A DNA stretch of 64,000 nt from JAFAGX01 sp035623255 (GCA_035623255.1 DASPTU010000082.1:44421-108420), one strand, 5' to 3'. Positions 1 through 9,174 are shown, counted from the first letter of the stretch. The notes: a model not told the origin generated them from the letters alone. Numbers and translations: made by a program.

Positions 1-779
1 TCAACAACAAAGCTGTTCGTAACGCCCAGTTACCCACCTTGAATGCCTTCGCCTACTACGGCGGATCGGGACTGGCAGGCGCACAGAATCCCGCGAATCT
101 TTGCGTCAATCAGAACTCCGCAATTCGTTCTCTGGGTTTCTGCTCAGGGCCGGACCCGGACTTCAATGACCGTACGCTGCTTCCGGCTTCACCAACGATT
201 GGCTACGGCACCGCCCTGAATAACCTGGTGAATTCAACCGCCCCCGACAAAGGGCTTGGATTGGCCTTGAACATTCCGCTTCGCAATCGCGATGCCCAGG
301 CAAATCAGGTTCGGGCCGAACTCGAGTATCGCCAGGCGCAGATGCGGCTGCAGCAGATCGAGAACCAGGTCCGAATCGAGGTGCGCAACGCGCAGTTCTC
401 TTTAACCCAGAACCGTGCCGCCGTTGATGCCGCGCGTGCTGCTGTCGAACTTGGACGTACCTCGTTGGATGCGGAGCAGAAAAAGCTAAGCCTCGGAGCT
501 TCGACAAGTACGCTGGTTCTGCAAAATCAGTCGGCATTAGCGACGGCTGAGTCCAGTCTGGTTTCGGCAATGGCAAATTACGAAAAGTCACGTCTGGAAC
601 TGGATCGGGCGACCGGAATTCTGCTCGATCATGTTGGCATCATCATGTCCGATGCCGAGACCGGGCAAATGACCCATACGCCACATGTACCGTACGTCGA
701 GCCGCGCGGCAATCCTCAATCCGTTATGCCACCGGCCCCAACCACACAACCACCGAATCAACCGCAACCACCTCAATAA
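1..779 (+). CDS. TolC family outer membrane protein, 3' part only
   Basis: The reading frame is open from base 3, so this is the C-terminal part of a gene cut by the window edge. The visible ~258 residues match the second half of an outer membrane efflux protein: a helix-rich region with repeated Ala/Gln/Glu heptads (for example 'RAELEYRQAQ' and 'RIEVRNAQF') after a short Tyr/Gly-rich strand region. The tail is Pro/Gln rich. It is clearly homologous along its whole length to the next gene at 1034, so the two are tandem paralogues. The family forms the outer membrane channel of tripartite export or efflux systems. No inner membrane pump or adaptor gene is visible in the window, so the substrate is unknown. 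Confidence 0.85.
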   Translation, partial: NNKAVRNAQLPTLNAFAYYGGSGLAGAQNPANLCVNQNSAIRSLGFCSGPDPDFNDRTLLPASPTIGYGTALNNLVNSTAPDKGLGLALNIPLRNRDAQANQVRAELEYRQAQMRLQQIENQVRIEVRNAQFSLTQNRAAVDAARAAVELGRTSLDAEQKKLSLGASTSTLVLQNQSALATAESSLVSAMANYEKSRLELDRATGILLDHVGIIMSDAETGQMTHTPHVPYVEPRGNPQSVMPPAPTTQPPNQPQPPQ

Positions 780-788
780 TCCGATTGA

Positions 789-828
789 GACTGAGGTGTA
801 CCGCATCCTGCCGCGTGACACCTCAGTC
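789..828 (+). terminator. Hairpin after first tolC copy
   Basis: A perfect 11-bp inverted repeat (GACTGAGGTGT at 789-799, ACACCTCAGTC at 818-828) with an 18-nt loop starts 10 nt after the stop codon. The following bases (CTTTCTG) are only weakly T-rich. It is probably a transcription terminator or an mRNA-stabilising hairpin separating the two tolC paralogues. Confidence 0.55.
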
Positions 829-1033
829 CTTTCTGAACCTTTGGCAATCAGCATGAAGTTGCGCCGTGAGTACCTGCGTCCCCTCTGCCTTGGCAAATCT
901 TTACAATCTCCCGCCCTATAATTCTTCGCGACCGGGATCGCGAATTCTGGATGGTTCTTGCGTGTTCAGCATCCAATTCCCGTATTAAGCAGACCTGTCT
1001 TTTCAGGTTAGAAGTCCAAGGAGACAAACTGAA

Positions 1034-3148
1034 ATGTTTTCGGATGGCTTGAAGCAAACACTTCTGACGATTACTGCGATTTTTCTGACCGGTTTCGTTT
1101 CCCCAAATTTGCTGGCGCAGGGTTCTTCACCGGCGGGCGCTTCTCCCGCATTGCCGCAAACCCCGCAGCCAAATGCGGCACGAGTGGTGAACTATTCCAG
1201 GCCGCCATCGCCGTTTCCCAACGTCATCGCGCCCTACGAGCCCATGGAAGTTCCCCCTCCGAATTTGGGCAACACCGCCAGGGTCGATAAGTTGATGCGT
1301 AACGGCAAAATCGTGCTCTCCATCAACGATGCAGTCGCCCTCGCCCTGGAGAACAACCTCGACATCGTTTTGGCGCGCTACAACCTGAACATCGCGGACA
1401 CAGATGTGCTGCGTGCTAAAGCCGGATCTACAATCTTGGGTGTCAATACTGGCATCGTCCAAAACACGCCGGGCGGTGGGGTGGGTGGTCTGAGCGGGAC
1501 TGTTGGTTCTGGCACCGGTGGCACAAGTGTCGCCGCGGGTGGTGTTGGCACCGGAACCAATGGTTTAGTCAGCTCGACTTTGGGCATTGGCTCCCCAATA
1601 ACAAGCTTTGATCCGGTTGTCAGCAGTACTTTGCAGATGGATCGCGGCTTCGTCGAATCCACCAGCATATTCACCCAAGTGCCGAATGGAGTCGCCAACA
1701 CCAATACTGGAACCGCAAATTTTTCTTATCTTCAAGGTTTTCAGTGGGGCACCAATATGTCCGTGGGCTTCAACAATACTCATGTGACGAGCAACAACCG
1801 GACGGTGACTTATACCCCAGCACTTAGTTCTGGCTTCCAGTTACGGCTGACACAGAATCTGCTTCAGGGATTCGGTTTCTTGCCTAATACTCGGTTCATT
1901 CGCATCGCCAGGAACAACCGCGAGATTTCTGACGTTGCCTTCCGCCTCCAGGTCATCACGACCGTCGATCAAGTCGAAAATCTCTATTGGAACCTCGTCT
2001 ACGCTTACGAGAATGTCAAAGTTCAGCAGGAGGCACTGACCTTCGCGCAACGCACGCTTGCCGACAACCAGAAGCAGGTGCAGTTCGGGACCTTACCGCC
2101 AATCCAGGTAGTCAGCGCTGAGAGCACTGTCTCGACCGATCAACAGAACCTTATTCTCGCCCAGACGAACCTCGAGCTTCAGGAACTGCTCATGAAGAAT
2201 GCCTTAAGCCGAAACCTGGTCGACCCGATTTTGGCCTCCGCCGAAGTGATCCCCACCTCCACTATGCAGCTGCCCGGCAAGGAACCAGTCGTACCCACCG
2301 AGGACCTGATCAATGATGCGTTGAGTCATCGCGCGGAGCTTTCCGAATCACGCATTGATTTGAATAGCCGGCAAGTCAACAACAAAGCAGTTCGAAATGC
2401 CATGTTGCCGACACTTGCCCTTTACGCCTACTACGGCGGTTCGGGCATCGGTGGTGACATCAACCCCTTAGTGCCGGTGTGCACTCCAGGCGCTAGCACG
2501 AATTTCTGCTTTAATAACGCGACTGCCGCTCCTCCGTTCCGAGCCGGAAAGCCCGTTAGCTATGGCGGCACTCTGGAGCAGTTATTCACATCGGTTGCGC
2601 CCGATAAAGGTGTGGGTGTGACCCTCAACATTCCTATTCGTAATCGCACCGCAGTGGCCAACCAGGTTCGCGCCGAGCTTGAATACCGGCAGGCGCAGGT
2701 AAGACTGCAGCAGCTCGAAAATCAGGTGCGTATCGAAGTCCGTAATGCGCAATTTGACGTCCAGCAAAACCGCGCAGCGGTCGCCGCTGCCCAGGCGGCT
2801 GTCAATTTCCAGCGGCAAACCCTCGATTCTGATCAGAAGAAACTGGCGGCTGGAGTCGGTACCCCAACTACGGTCCTGCAGGACCAGGCTACTCTGACCT
2901 CCGCTGAGTCAAACCTGGTCTCGGCGATGGCGGCGTATGAAAAAGCCGAAATTGAAATGGATCGCGCGACCGGACTCTTGCTCGAGCGCTCGGGAATCAT
3001 CATGGCCGATGCCGAAAGCGGCCAAGTGACTCACATGCCCAACGTTCCTTACGCGTCACCACGCCCGGAGGTGGAGTCGGTGATGCCTCAGCCACAGTCG
3101 GAGCTGCAGGAGCCGCTCCGGATTGAACACCAGGCGACAGGCTACTGA
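1034..3148 (+). CDS. TolC family outer membrane efflux protein
   Basis: 704 residues. The ATG follows an AAGGAGA ribosome site at about 1018-1024. Residues 1-29 are a signal peptide ending near 'LLAQG'. A first outer-membrane-efflux (OEP) domain begins near residue 98 ('SINDAVALALENN'), followed by an unusual Gly/Thr/Val-rich stretch at about 135-185. The second OEP repeat covers roughly 430-660, with coiled-coil heptads and 'NQVRIEVRNAQF' as in the upstream paralogue. The Pro/Glu-rich tail is presumably periplasmic. At 704 residues it is longer than a classical TolC (~490), largely because of the N-terminal and Gly-rich extensions. The family forms a trimeric outer membrane channel. There is no pump or adaptor next to it, so the partner is unknown. 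The family is clear; the substrate is not. Confidence 0.9.
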   Translation: MFSDGLKQTLLTITAIFLTGFVSPNLLAQGSSPAGASPALPQTPQPNAARVVNYSRPPSPFPNVIAPYEPMEVPPPNLGNTARVDKLMRNGKIVLSINDAVALALENNLDIVLARYNLNIADTDVLRAKAGSTILGVNTGIVQNTPGGGVGGLSGTVGSGTGGTSVAAGGVGTGTNGLVSSTLGIGSPITSFDPVVSSTLQMDRGFVESTSIFTQVPNGVANTNTGTANFSYLQGFQWGTNMSVGFNNTHVTSNNRTVTYTPALSSGFQLRLTQNLLQGFGFLPNTRFIRIARNNREISDVAFRLQVITTVDQVENLYWNLVYAYENVKVQQEALTFAQRTLADNQKQVQFGTLPPIQVVSAESTVSTDQQNLILAQTNLELQELLMKNALSRNLVDPILASAEVIPTSTMQLPGKEPVVPTEDLINDALSHRAELSESRIDLNSRQVNNKAVRNAMLPTLALYAYYGGSGIGGDINPLVPVCTPGASTNFCFNNATAAPPFRAGKPVSYGGTLEQLFTSVAPDKGVGVTLNIPIRNRTAVANQVRAELEYRQAQVRLQQLENQVRIEVRNAQFDVQQNRAAVAAAQAAVNFQRQTLDSDQKKLAAGVGTPTTVLQDQATLTSAESNLVSAMAAYEKAEIEMDRATGLLLERSGIIMADAESGQVTHMPNVPYASPRPEVESVMPQPQSELQEPLRIEHQATGY

Positions 3149-3207
3149 TATTTTCTCAACCCAAGCCAGCTGCCAATTCGCTTGGTGAGTAGTGGGTCAG
3201 TTTGTTT

Positions 3208-3290
3208 GTCATCCTGAGCAAGCCGCACGACATTGAGGCGCTTGCGGGGCGTCTGAGCCGCGCGCCGAAATCCCGAGTGCAGCGAGGGAC
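3208..3290. repeat. Dispersed palindromic repeat (GTCATCCTGAG type)
   Basis: Begins GTCATCCTGAGCAAGC and ends in GCAGCGAGGGACCG. Its inner part, from about 3233 (TTGAGGCG, GGCGTCTGAGCCGCG, GCCGAAATC), recurs almost unchanged at 45973-46040. It fills much of the 280-bp gap between tolC and the glycosyltransferase gene; nothing else is recognisable there. Confidence 0.7.
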
Positions 3291-3428
3291 CGACCGACGC
3301 ATTAATCGCGCGTATGGCTCTCGTTCCCTTCAAACTGACCCACTACCGCTTTGGCCAGCCGCCATGCAAGATCGAGACCCGCTTCAGAGTTATTTCAAAT
3401 CGCCGCCTCAGCTTGTTATCCTTTGCGC

Positions 3429-4211
3429 GTGACGCTTTCCGTCGTTCTCATCACGCAGAACGAAGAAGCCAATCTGTCTCGCACGCTGGAGAGCGTGTTT
3501 CCGCTCATCCGTGAGGGCCGCGGCGAGATCATCGTTGTCGACTCGGGTTCGACTGATCGCACGCTCGAGATTGCACGCTCCTTCGGCGCAAAAATTTACA
3601 GCGAACCGTGGAAGGGATTCGCTGGCCAAAAAAATTCGGCCATAGACAAGGCGGCCGGTGATTGGGTTCTGCAGCTGGATGCAGACGAACAGCTCGAACC
3701 GGAATTAGTAACTGAGATTGATCAAGCCCTTGGGACGAATCCAAAGGTCGATGGCTTCTGGATTCCGCGCAAGAATTTTTTCCTTGGTCGCTGGATTCGC
3801 CACGGTGGCTTCTATCCTGATCCCAAGCTCCGTTTGATCCGCCACGGCGCCGGAAAATTTCAAGAGTACGGCGCCCATCCGACCATAAAAGTGAACGGCC
3901 CAACCGGCCGGTTCCAGCACGCCTTGATTCACAACGCCTATCCCACGCTGCGCGGCTACATTGCTCATATGAACAGCTACTCTTCGTCTGGGGCGCAAGT
4001 CGCGTTTGAAAGAGGGTACCGCGGTTTCAATCCGCTCAATATCGTCATTCGTCCGGCGCTGACGTTTGTCTACAACTACTTCTTCCGTCTTGGTTTTCTC
4101 GACGGCCGCGAAGGCCTGCTCTTGCACCTTTATCACGCAGGTTACGTTTCCTGGAAATATGCTAAAGCCTGGGAGTTGGGACGAACGCCATACGGCGAGA
4201 CGGTTGAATGA
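3429..4211 (+). CDS. Family 2 glycosyltransferase, WaaE/KdtX-like
   Basis: 260 residues from the GTG at 3429. The frame is open further upstream (ATG at 3351), but the family domain starts right at 'TLSVVLITQNEE', so the GTG is preferred. A GT-A fold is visible: 'ITQNEEANL' near the N-terminus, 'VVDSGSTDRT' as the nucleotide-binding segment, and 'LQLDADE' as the metal-binding DxD-like motif. The later part ('FWIPRKNFFLGRWIRHGG', 'YPDPKLRLI') is typical of the WaaE/KdtX-like GT2 group, which adds sugars to lipopolysaccharide core or related glycans at the cytoplasmic membrane face. The acceptor and donor cannot be read from the sequence. No other LPS genes are adjacent. Confidence 0.85.
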   Translation: MTLSVVLITQNEEANLSRTLESVFPLIREGRGEIIVVDSGSTDRTLEIARSFGAKIYSEPWKGFAGQKNSAIDKAAGDWVLQLDADEQLEPELVTEIDQALGTNPKVDGFWIPRKNFFLGRWIRHGGFYPDPKLRLIRHGAGKFQEYGAHPTIKVNGPTGRFQHALIHNAYPTLRGYIAHMNSYSSSGAQVAFERGYRGFNPLNIVIRPALTFVYNYFFRLGFLDGREGLLLHLYHAGYVSWKYAKAWELGRTPYGETVE

Positions 4212-4286
4212 ACCTACTGCTCCAAAAGAATGCGGCTTGCTCCCCCTCAGGTACTCCACATATCATCTAATGAGCCGGGGTGCGGC

Positions 4287-6080
4287 GTGGCTGACAAAAA
4301 GCGGACCGAAACGACAGAAACTCCCATAGCTGATGTTTTTGAAGGGCGCCACCCCTCCGCCTCTGAGAAACAGTGGGCAGAAAGCACGCTGGCACGGACT
4401 CTGGAAAAGTCTCCGGAGCGGCCAATCGGCGCCCCAACCGGCGTAAACGTCGATGACAACGGGCATGCCCGCTTTACCACCATTTCCGGCGTTCCCGTAC
4501 GCCGTCTCTACACCCAGGCCGATCTTCCTGAAAATTGGAATTATGAAGAGCATTTGGGCTATCCCGGCCAGCCTCCGTACACTCGCGGCATCCACGCCAC
4601 CGGATACCGCGGCAAGCTCTTCACCATGCGCCAATTTTCCGGATTTGCCTCGCCGGAAGAGACCAACAAACGATACAAATATCTGCTGGAGCATGGCGGT
4701 GGAGGGTTATCGGTTGCTTTCGATCTCCCCACGCTGATGGGTTATGACTCTGATCACCTAGCCAGTGAGGGCGAGGTTGGCAAGTGCGGCGTCGCCATCG
4801 ATTCTCTCGAAGACATGGAGATTCTCTTCAGCGGAATCGACCTCGAGAAAACTACGGTTTCGATGACCATCAACTCACCTGCTTCCATTTTGTGGGCAAT
4901 GTATCTGGTGGTCGCTGAGAAGCAGGGAGCTGACTGGAAACAAATTTCCGGCACCATTCAGAATGACATCCTCAAAGAGTACATTGCGCAAAAGGAGTAC
5001 ATCTATCCGCCCGCACCGTCGATGCGGTTGGTAGTTGATACTTTCGAGTTCGGCTCGAAATTCACACCGCGCTTCAACACCATTTCGATCAGCGGATATC
5101 ACATTCGCGAAGCCGGTTCGACAGCCCTGCAGGAATTAGCATTCACTCTCTACGACGGAGTGGAATATGTGGAATGGGCGATGCGTCGAGGCCTTGATGT
5201 CGACGAATTCGGCCCTCGCCTCAGCTTCTTCTTCAATGCGCATAACGATTTCTTTGAAGAGATCGCAAAGTACCGCGCTTCACGGAAAATCTGGCACCAA
5301 GTCATGCGCGAGCGCTTCCACGCGAAGAATCAGCGTACGTGGTTGTTGCGTTTTCATACCCAAACCGCCGGAGTGTCCTTGCCCGCGCAACAGCCCATGA
5401 ACAATATCGCCCGCGTAGCTATTCAGGCGTTGGCTGCGGTCCTGGGCGGAACGCAATCGCTCCACACAGACTCCTACGATGAGGCTCTGGCGCTCCCGAC
5501 CGAAGAGGCCGCCCGCATTGCGCTGCGCACTCAGCAAATCATTGGCTACGAATCCGGGGTAACCCAGACTGTCGATCCGCTTGGCGGCTCATATTTCCTC
5601 GAACGCCTCACCCTGGATATGGAAAAAGGTGCGTTCGATTACTTCGGCAAGCTGGATGCCATGGGCGGGATGGTGAAAGCCATCGAACGAGGTTACCCGC
5701 AGAAGGAGATCGCGGAAGCCGCTTACCAGTACCAACGCGCCGTCGAAGCCAAAGAAAAAATCATCGTTGGGGTGAACGACTTCACCATTGAAGAGGAGCC
5801 GCCGAATATTCTCTACATTGACGAAAGCGTGGCCCGGCAGCAATCGGCAAAGTTGAAAGCATTACGTGCCCGCCGCTCGAATGATGAGGTTGGTCGTCGT
5901 CTCGATGCGCTTAAAAAAGCAGCGTCCCGTGAACCGGAGGCCGAATCGAATGGCAACGTGTCTTCTGCGAACACCATGCCCTACATCATCGATGCCGTTC
6001 GCGCCTACGCCACCGTCGGTGAGATTTGTGAAGCTCTGCGAGCCGTCTACGGAGCCTATACTGAAACGAGCATCACATAA
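4287..6080 (+). CDS. Acyl-CoA mutase large subunit, isobutyryl-CoA mutase-like
   Basis: 597 residues from GTG 4287; an ATG at 4230 is in frame, but the added residues look non-coding. The protein is the TIM-barrel catalytic subunit of the B12-dependent methylmalonyl-CoA mutase family: 'GYRGKLFTMRQFSGF', 'GLSVAFDLPT', 'GTIQNDILKE', 'SISGYHIREAG', 'VDPLGGSYF'. It lacks the C-terminal cobalamin domain, so a separate small subunit is needed; none is in the window. At the two residues that separate substrates in this family it has Phe117 and Gln235. Methylmalonyl-CoA mutases have Tyr and Arg there, while IcmA-type isobutyryl-CoA mutases have Phe and Gln, with the same 118-residue spacing. Isomerisation of isobutyryl- and butyryl-CoA is therefore more likely than methylmalonyl-CoA. 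Confidence 0.88.
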   Translation: MADKKRTETTETPIADVFEGRHPSASEKQWAESTLARTLEKSPERPIGAPTGVNVDDNGHARFTTISGVPVRRLYTQADLPENWNYEEHLGYPGQPPYTRGIHATGYRGKLFTMRQFSGFASPEETNKRYKYLLEHGGGGLSVAFDLPTLMGYDSDHLASEGEVGKCGVAIDSLEDMEILFSGIDLEKTTVSMTINSPASILWAMYLVVAEKQGADWKQISGTIQNDILKEYIAQKEYIYPPAPSMRLVVDTFEFGSKFTPRFNTISISGYHIREAGSTALQELAFTLYDGVEYVEWAMRRGLDVDEFGPRLSFFFNAHNDFFEEIAKYRASRKIWHQVMRERFHAKNQRTWLLRFHTQTAGVSLPAQQPMNNIARVAIQALAAVLGGTQSLHTDSYDEALALPTEEAARIALRTQQIIGYESGVTQTVDPLGGSYFLERLTLDMEKGAFDYFGKLDAMGGMVKAIERGYPQKEIAEAAYQYQRAVEAKEKIIVGVNDFTIEEEPPNILYIDESVARQQSAKLKALRARRSNDEVGRRLDALKKAASREPEAESNGNVSSANTMPYIIDAVRAYATVGEICEALRAVYGAYTETSIT

Positions 6081-6191
6081 CTGCTACGAGTAAGTTCCCT
6101 TCGTAACGTTACTAGCCCGAAATCTCTGGCAAAAAGCCTACTGCCGCAGCATCCTGTAACTTCCCCCACTTTCGAACGAGATCGTGATCTT

Positions 6192-7451
6192 ATGCCGCGA
6201 ATGATCGACAGCATACGGAAGTCGGCGCTGCCCTCAAACATGATGCAGTTTGCCGCCAAGGGCGCCCTTCTTGTTCCTCCCCAGGAGATGATCGAAATCC
6301 TCGTTTATCTTGCAAATCACAATAAAGTCTTCGGCCAGCAGGCCCGGCTGACGCTTGCCGGTTGGGATGAAGTTTCTTCGCGTGAGGCGGCGGCCAACCC
6401 ACAAACTCCAAGGGAAGTGCTCGACTACTTCATCGATCCGGAAAACCTGCGGCCATCGCTGCTGCCGGTTCTGCTGCAAAATCCATCGGTCGCCGAGAGT
6501 TTTCTGATCCGCTTGGCAGCTTCGGCGAGCCGTGAGCAGGTAGAACTTATTTTGAGCAGCTCGCGTGCCAGTGCCTCCAAGGCAGTGTTGGAAACCCTCT
6601 CGCTCTGTCCCAGCGTCACGCAGGCGACAGCCGCCAAGGTTCAGGAAAAGCTGGCAGCATTGAAGGGGGCGGCACAGACTGCCTCAGTCGTTGTAGAGGA
6701 ACCAGGACCGTCCACGGAAACCTCGCCCCCACCGGAGGTAATTCCAGCCGAAAATCCAGCTAACTCTGTTCCCGATCAGGAAGAAACTTCCGCGGACATG
6801 TCAGACGAGACAGTCAATGACTTCATCGCAAAGCATGCAGCCGAAATCGCCGCCGAGGGTAAAAAGTCATTTGAACCGGTAAGCGGCCTCACCGGGGAAC
6901 TGACCACCGACGCGGCAGAGCAGCCGAAAGCCAAGGCGGCCGCCGCCGCGGCTTCCACCCCTTCTGCTGATGCCAACCCGCAGCGTGCTCCACAGAAGAA
7001 ATGGATTCTCAGCGCAGACGAGCAGCGCGGCAGCGCTCTTCAGAAGATCTCCAAGCTGGATACCAAGGGCCGCATTCTTCTGGCTATGAAAGGCACGAAA
7101 GAAGAACGATCGCTGCTCATTCGCGATGGTACCAAAATTGTTGCTTTGGCTGTCCTAGAGTCTCCCAAGGTGACGGATTCCGAGGTCGAGAGGTTTGCCA
7201 GTCAAAAAAATGTGCTGGAAGCCGTGTTGCGGGAAATCTCCATGAAGCGCCGCTTCATCAAGCAATATCCCATTCTGCGCAACCTGGTCTTCAATCCGCG
7301 CACTCCCATCGACGTTTCTCTGGGGTTGCTCAAGAACCTGCTGATTCAGGATCTCCGCAACCTCTCCGGCAACAAAGAAGTTTGCGACACGGTTCGCAAA
7401 CTGGCGACGAAGATGTTCCGCCAAAAACTGGATGTAACCAAGAAGAGCTAA
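6192..7451 (+). CDS. Helical-repeat (LRV-like) protein of unknown function
   Basis: 419 residues, ATG at 6192 (a second ATG lies three codons on). No signal peptide or membrane segment, so probably cytoplasmic. Residues ~1-160 form short alpha-helical repeats resembling leucine-rich-variant units, e.g. 'AAANPQTPREVLDYF' and 'LLQNPSVAESFLIRLA'. Residues ~165-270 are a low-complexity Ala/Glu/Pro linker. Residues ~275-419 again contain helical repeats ('RSLLIRDGTKIVALAVL', 'NLVFNPRTPIDVSLGLL'). Such proteins are usually binding scaffolds. No catalytic motif is visible and the function is unknown. Confidence 0.75.
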   Translation: MPRMIDSIRKSALPSNMMQFAAKGALLVPPQEMIEILVYLANHNKVFGQQARLTLAGWDEVSSREAAANPQTPREVLDYFIDPENLRPSLLPVLLQNPSVAESFLIRLAASASREQVELILSSSRASASKAVLETLSLCPSVTQATAAKVQEKLAALKGAAQTASVVVEEPGPSTETSPPPEVIPAENPANSVPDQEETSADMSDETVNDFIAKHAAEIAAEGKKSFEPVSGLTGELTTDAAEQPKAKAAAAAASTPSADANPQRAPQKKWILSADEQRGSALQKISKLDTKGRILLAMKGTKEERSLLIRDGTKIVALAVLESPKVTDSEVERFASQKNVLEAVLREISMKRRFIKQYPILRNLVFNPRTPIDVSLGLLKNLLIQDLRNLSGNKEVCDTVRKLATKMFRQKLDVTKKS

Positions 7452-7493
7452 ACATTCCACGATTCGGCGAACCGCTATTCACAAGCGAAGGGC

Positions 7494-8000
7494 TTATTTC
7501 ACAGTTACGTCGCTGACCTGCAGCGTGGGATAGGCTTGATTCCAATCTGCGCTGACATGCTCAAACGTAAGCCGGAACGGCTTACTTTGAGCCGGCCCTA
7601 GTGGCGAAGTAGCAAGATCGACGGCGTCGAGGTATGGCCCACCCGTCTGCAAAACACGCAAGGGAAGATCTTCGACTTGCACAACCTGGTCCAGCGAATT
7701 TTTGAATTCCACGTGCACCTTCGCATGCGTCACCGTCTTGTCCCCCGCATTGCTTACCATTCCGTCAATATAAGTGACACTTGCCCCCACAAAGTTCTGC
7801 GCCTGACTCATCTTTACGTCAGAAAGTTTGATATTACTGGCGTACGGATGCGCCTCCGCTGGGCCCTTCGACGCGCCCCGCGACAATAGGACGATGACCC
7901 CAACGCCAACAACTATGATCACCAGCCCAATCAGAATCGGACGCAAATTGGATTCCGGCTCCGTCGGGCGCAGCGGAGATGGTTCGATCAGGCCATCCAC
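7494..8000 (-). CDS. Membrane-anchored protein with FxLYD/DUF2393-like domain
   Basis: 168 residues from GTG 8000. One transmembrane helix at about residues 21-41 ('PILIGLVIIVVGVGVIVLL') is followed by an extracytoplasmic beta-rich domain of ~120 residues. 'TYIDGMVSNAGDKTVTHAKVHVEF' resembles the FxLYD/DUF2393 fold (rewritten here only in part), a domain found in many secreted bacterial proteins of unknown role. No ribosome site marks the start. It lies tail to tail with the helical-repeat gene. Confidence 0.65.
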   Translation of the reverse strand: MDGLIEPSPLRPTEPESNLRPILIGLVIIVVGVGVIVLLSRGASKGPAEAHPYASNIKLSDVKMSQAQNFVGASVTYIDGMVSNAGDKTVTHAKVHVEFKNSLDQVVQVEDLPLRVLQTGGPYLDAVDLATSPLGPAQSKPFRLTFEHVSADWNQAYPTLQVSDVTVK

Positions 8001-8054
8001 GAAGCGATTGTAGATGGTTGATTTTTGATTGTCGATTTTCGCGGCTGAACGAAC

Positions 8055-8408
8055 TTAGAACTCGAAATAACCGCTGGTGGGCTCGCGGCGGGGACGGCCG
8101 TCGGTGCCGGTCGCGGGCAGTAATCCCGCAAGGCCCCGCAGGTTATCCCATGCTGCCTCGTTCAGCGCAGGATCCGAACTGACCAACTCCCTCAACATTT
8201 CCCAGGCTGCCACGTTCAGTGCGCCCTCGGGTGCCGGACCCATGGCGAGCGAAACCGAACATTGCGGGCAAAAGCAGATTCGCTGCGCAGCCGACTTCTG
8301 TCTCGGTCGGATGCCGACCGTCTGAGCAAACATGTAAACGGCCACGGATTTGTGCCCGGGCTCAACTTCCCTGCCGCAGCGAAGACAACGAAGCTGTTCC
8401 ACGCTCAC
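8055..8408 (-). CDS. Small protein with two CxxC pairs (zinc-ribbon-like)
   Basis: 117 residues from GTG 8408, with an AAAGGA ribosome site 4 nt upstream that supports this start. Two cysteine pairs, 'CLRCG' near residue 8 and 'CFCPQC' near residue 46, could bind one zinc ion. The C-terminal half is helical with two similar segments ('AAWEMLRELVSSDPALN' and 'AAWDNLRGLAG'), suggesting a small internal duplication. The function is unknown. Confidence 0.6.
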   Translation of the reverse strand: MSVEQLRCLRCGREVEPGHKSVAVYMFAQTVGIRPRQKSAAQRICFCPQCSVSLAMGPAPEGALNVAAWEMLRELVSSDPALNEAAWDNLRGLAGLLPATGTDGRPRREPTSGYFEF

Positions 8409-8516
8409 CTGGTCCTTTAGGACGAATACCGCCTAGGCAAGGCTAAACGCAAGTACGCAGGCAGATTCCCGAACAGCCCGAACCAGACTGAGTTCTAGCC
8501 AGACCCAGCGTCCATC

Positions 8517-9152
8517 GTGCACTCTGCTGCCGTGCGCGCTGGCTCCAATGGCGAAATTCTCGGCAAGGCCCCCCTCCGGCCAGCTGCGAAGTTTCTTCGG
8601 CTTGCGCATCTGCGCCGCCTCAAAGAATGTGAAAAGGTGGCGGCAGTGTGTTACCGCATCCGGCCCAACGGCATCCAGTTTCTGCTGGTGCAGACGAAAC
8701 GGGGCCGCTGGACATTCCCGAAAGGCAGCGTCGAACCGGGATTGACGCATGCCCAGGCTGCCGCACTGGAGGCCTTCGAGGAAGCTGGAGTTCACGGCCG
8801 CATGGAAGAGGCGTCTTTCACCCATTACCGCCATCACAAATGGCGCAACTCTGCATTTACCAGGATCAAGGTCAGCGCTCATTTGTGTGAGGTCACCCGT
8901 CTTGAACCGCCGCCGGAGCCGGGCCGCAATCGCACCTGGTTTTCTGCCGAGAAGGCAAAGGACCGGCTGAAAGAAGACCGCAAACCAGATCATGGAAACG
9001 AACTGGCACGCGTAGTAGACCGCGCTATGGTACGGATAGAGCGCTCGCAGCAGGTGCATGGAAACCCACCGCAGAAAATCTCAGCGGAGATAGTTTTGAT
9101 CGAAGGAACTCGACAAGAAGCGCACTCTTCCGCGGCCCTTGCCAAGATGTAG
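8517..9152 (+). CDS. Nudix hydrolase family protein
   Basis: 211 residues from GTG 8517; the N-terminus is uncertain. A Nudix fold is visible from about residue 42 ('AAVCYRI', 'FLLVQTKRGRWTFPKGSVE'). The Nudix box is degenerate: in the GX5EX7REUXEEXGU pattern the first Glu is replaced by Leu ('SVEPGL') and the Arg by Leu ('ALEAFEEAGV'). The metal-binding EExG core is kept. Related proteins hydrolyse diadenosine polyphosphates, inositol polyphosphates or nucleotide sugars. The ~60-residue tail after the domain is charged and not recognised. It is convergent with tldE. Confidence 0.8.
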   Translation: MHSAAVRAGSNGEILGKAPLRPAAKFLRLAHLRRLKECEKVAAVCYRIRPNGIQFLLVQTKRGRWTFPKGSVEPGLTHAQAAALEAFEEAGVHGRMEEASFTHYRHHKWRNSAFTRIKVSAHLCEVTRLEPPPEPGRNRTWFSAEKAKDRLKEDRKPDHGNELARVVDRAMVRIERSQQVHGNPPQKISAEIVLIEGTRQEAHSSAALAKM

Positions 9153-9174
9153 GGGCACGGTTCCCAGAGAGGAC

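Noticed and set aside
8433..9059. 208-codon minus-strand frame
   Set aside because: Antisense to the Nudix gene, whose fold and motif are recognisable; no family features in this frame.
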